Source of the DNA: Clostridiales bacterium UBA4362
GTDB taxonomy: Bacteria; Bacillota; Clostridia; TANB77; CAG-508
Direction of reading: 5' to 3'
Length of the DNA: 8,832 nucleotides
Assembly: GCA_002393975.1 (NCBI GenBank)
Contig: DGSM01000007.1
Span: 2,265-11,096 of the forward strand
Positions 7,356-8,832 of this stretch are shown in pieces; positions within the stretch are counted from its first letter, which is position 1, and every line of letters starts with the position of its first letter. The position numbers and the translations under genes were made by a program. The notes under the pieces were generated by a model. That model made no database searches. It had not been told where the DNA came from and saw only the letters and a program-made list of their open reading frames with translations.

Positions 7356-7427
7356 GTCCATAAATTTAAAATATATTATCTCCTTGCTGCACAATATCTT
7401 TTGCAAATACATTTCAAATTTACGGAC
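7356..7427 (-). promoter_or_regulatory. Long RNA hairpin in the rpoB-rpoC spacer
   Basis: In the minus-strand transcript 7427-7406 pairs with 7377-7356 over 22 uninterrupted base pairs (outer arms GUCCGUAAAUUU and AAAUUUAUGGAC), closing a 28-base loop (7405-7378). The three non-Watson-Crick pairs (7423/7360, 7415/7368, 7410/7373) are G-U only on the minus strand, consistent with an RNA structure of the rpoBC transcript. An A-rich run, not a U-run, follows it, so it is not an intrinsic terminator. The loop contains AAGGAGAU, like a ribosome binding site but with no usable start at the right distance. Such a double-stranded stem would suit RNase III-type processing or differential stability of the rpoB and rpoC messages; the function is inferred. 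Confidence 0.72.
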
Positions 7428-7465
7428 TATTCAATTTTTTGTTTTTTTATTTGTTTTATTTGCTT

Positions 7466-8832
7466 TTAGATAGAATCATCATCATAGAAGCCTTCATCTT
7501 CGGCCTCATAACCAGTTTTTCCATCATCATCGTCATCAATGTATTCTTCATCAATGATTTCGTCATCTAACATATCATTTTCTAATAAACCATCATCCAT
7601 ATCATCTGTTAGATCATCATCAAATAGTTCATTAGATTCTTCTTCATCGCTTGATGCTTCAGAATATCCAGCTTTTAGATCTCCTTGATCAACGACATTT
7701 TGTCCTGGGCCTTGTTCATTGTTAACAGAATTAAAGTCAATTCCATCATCAATATCTTCTTTTAACTCTATTTCAGAATCTTTATCATCATAAAGTTTTA
7801 AGTCTAATCCAAGTCCTTGTAATTCTTTTACTAAAACTTTGAAACCTTCTGGGATTCCTGGTTTAGGAATATTTTCACCTTTAACGATTGCTTCATAAGT
7901 CTTAACTCTTCCAACAACATCATCTGATTTGATGGTTAACATTTCTTGAAGTGTGTAAGCAGCACCATAACCTTCAAGTGCCCAAACTTCCATTTCTCCA
8001 AATCTCTGTCCACCAAATTGTGCTTTACCACCAAGAGGTTGTTGTGTAACTAAACTATATGGTCCAGTTGAACGAGCATGGATCTTATCATCTACTAAGT
8101 GGTGTAGTTTTAACATGTACATAACACCAACTGTAATAGGGTGATCAAATGGATCTCCTGTTCTACCATCATATACAACAGTTTTTCCATCGCTTCTTAA
8201 TCCTGCATCTTTAAGTAGTTGTTCAATTTCAACGTCTTTAGCACCATCAAATACTGGTGTTTCAACTTTCCAACCTAAAGCTCTAGCAGCCATACCTAAA
8301 TGAACCTCAAGAATCTGTCCTAAGTTCATACGAGAAGGAACACCCATTGGGTTTAATACTATATCAACTGGTGTACCATCTGGTAAGAATGGCATATCTT
8401 CTTCTGGAAGTATTCTAGAAATAACACCTTTATTTCCGTGACGTCCAGACATTTTATCTCCGACTGAGATTTTACGTTTTGTAGCAATATAACATCTAAT
8501 TACTTGATTTACTCCAGGTCCTAATTCATCTGAATTATCTCTTGTAAAGATCTTAACATCTACTACAATACCTTCTTCTCCATGAGGAACTCTAAGTGAA
8601 GTATCTCTTACTTCTCTAGATTTCTCACCGAAGATAGCTCTAAGTAATCTTTCTTCAGCTGTTAGTTCTGTTTCTCCTTTTGGAGTAACTTTACCAACTA
8701 GGATATCTCCTGGTCTTACTTCAGCACCAACTCTGATAATACCGTCTTCATCCAAATCTTTAAGTGAATCTTCACCAACATTTGGAATATCACGTGTAAT
8801 TTCTTCTGGTCCTAATTTTGTATCACGACATT
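7466..8832 (-). CDS. rpoB: DNA-directed RNA polymerase subunit beta, C-terminal part, cut by window edge
   Basis: The frame is open from the right edge (first full codon at 8830) to the TAA at 7468-7466, giving 455 residues of the C-terminal part of the beta subunit. The true start and the rifampicin-binding region lie off the window. It begins CRDTKLGPEEITRDIPNVGE and contains the conserved KGETELTAEERLLRAIFGEK, GDKMSGRHGNKGVIS (active-site region), NPMGVPSRMNLGQ, and GGKAQFGGQRFGEMEVWALE, the segment that packs against beta-prime. The conserved body ends at about KELQGLGLDLKLYD. It is followed by an unusually long tail of about 106 residues, of which I count 45 Asp/Glu and only four Lys, with runs such as DDDDD. 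Clostridial RpoB proteins do carry acidic C-termini, but this one looks extended and is likely disordered. An apparent TTG start at 8755 is only an internal Leu codon. Confidence 0.99.
   Translation of the reverse strand, partial: CRDTKLGPEEITRDIPNVGEDSLKDLDEDGIIRVGAEVRPGDILVGKVTPKGETELTAEERLLRAIFGEKSREVRDTSLRVPHGEEGIVVDVKIFTRDNSDELGPGVNQVIRCYIATKRKISVGDKMSGRHGNKGVISRILPEEDMPFLPDGTPVDIVLNPMGVPSRMNLGQILEVHLGMAARALGWKVETPVFDGAKDVEIEQLLKDAGLRSDGKTVVYDGRTGDPFDHPITVGVMYMLKLHHLVDDKIHARSTGPYSLVTQQPLGGKAQFGGQRFGEMEVWALEGYGAAYTLQEMLTIKSDDVVGRVKTYEAIVKGENIPKPGIPEGFKVLVKELQGLGLDLKLYDDKDSEIELKEDIDDGIDFNSVNNEQGPGQNVVDQGDLKAGYSEASSDEEESNELFDDDLTDDMDDGLLENDMLDDEIIDEEYIDDDDDGKTGYEAEDEGFYDDDSI

Noticed and set aside
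8753..8755. TTG as a start codon for the rpoB-like frame
   Set aside because: Conserved RpoB sequence continues upstream in frame to the window edge, so this is an internal Leu codon.

Overview
The window comes from an AT-rich, low-GC Gram-positive bacterium (Bacillota), most likely a clostridial lineage. Four things point there: the RpoB and RpoC sequences, an apparent GdpP-type c-di-AMP phosphodiesterase, a cell-wall sorting signal (NPKTG, membrane helix, basic tail), and strong AGGAGG-like ribosome binding sites. The standard genetic code fits, with Trp as TGG and TAA stops. No CRISPR array, tRNA, rRNA or insertion sequence is visible.

Layout from left to right. Positions 1-464 (minus) hold the N-terminal part of a two-helix membrane protein with a PAS-like domain, probably GdpP; the rest lies off the left edge. 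Positions 465-792 are a divergent intergenic region. It carries a perfect-consensus promoter facing gdpP, two short palindromes around that promoter's start point, and a weaker extended -10 promoter facing right. Positions 793-2358 (plus) encode a 521-residue sortase-anchored surface protein with a Cna_B-like domain. A strong bidirectional terminator at 2389-2423 separates it from a minus-strand block. That block is read from right to left: the C-terminal part of rpoB (7466-8832), rpoC (3715-7317) and an unrecognised 376-residue cytoplasmic protein (2484-3614).

The RNA polymerase block has unusual features. RpoB ends in an Asp/Glu-rich tail of about 100 residues. The rpoB-rpoC gap (148 bp) and the gap after rpoC (100 bp) each hold a long hairpin, with 22 and 20 continuous base pairs. 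In both, every non-Watson-Crick pair is a G-U only in the minus-strand transcript, so both look like real RNA structures of the rpoBC message. The second hairpin ends in a U-run just before the ribosome binding site of the unknown gene, so it may act as an attenuator or partial terminator. The str genes (rpsL, rpsG, fusA, tuf) that often follow rpoC in Bacillota are absent here.

The best candidate for something undescribed is the rpoC-linked unknown protein together with the two structured spacers. The surface protein has a sharp change in codon choice before its last extracellular module, which suggests a mosaic origin. No complete new defence or mobile system can be supported.
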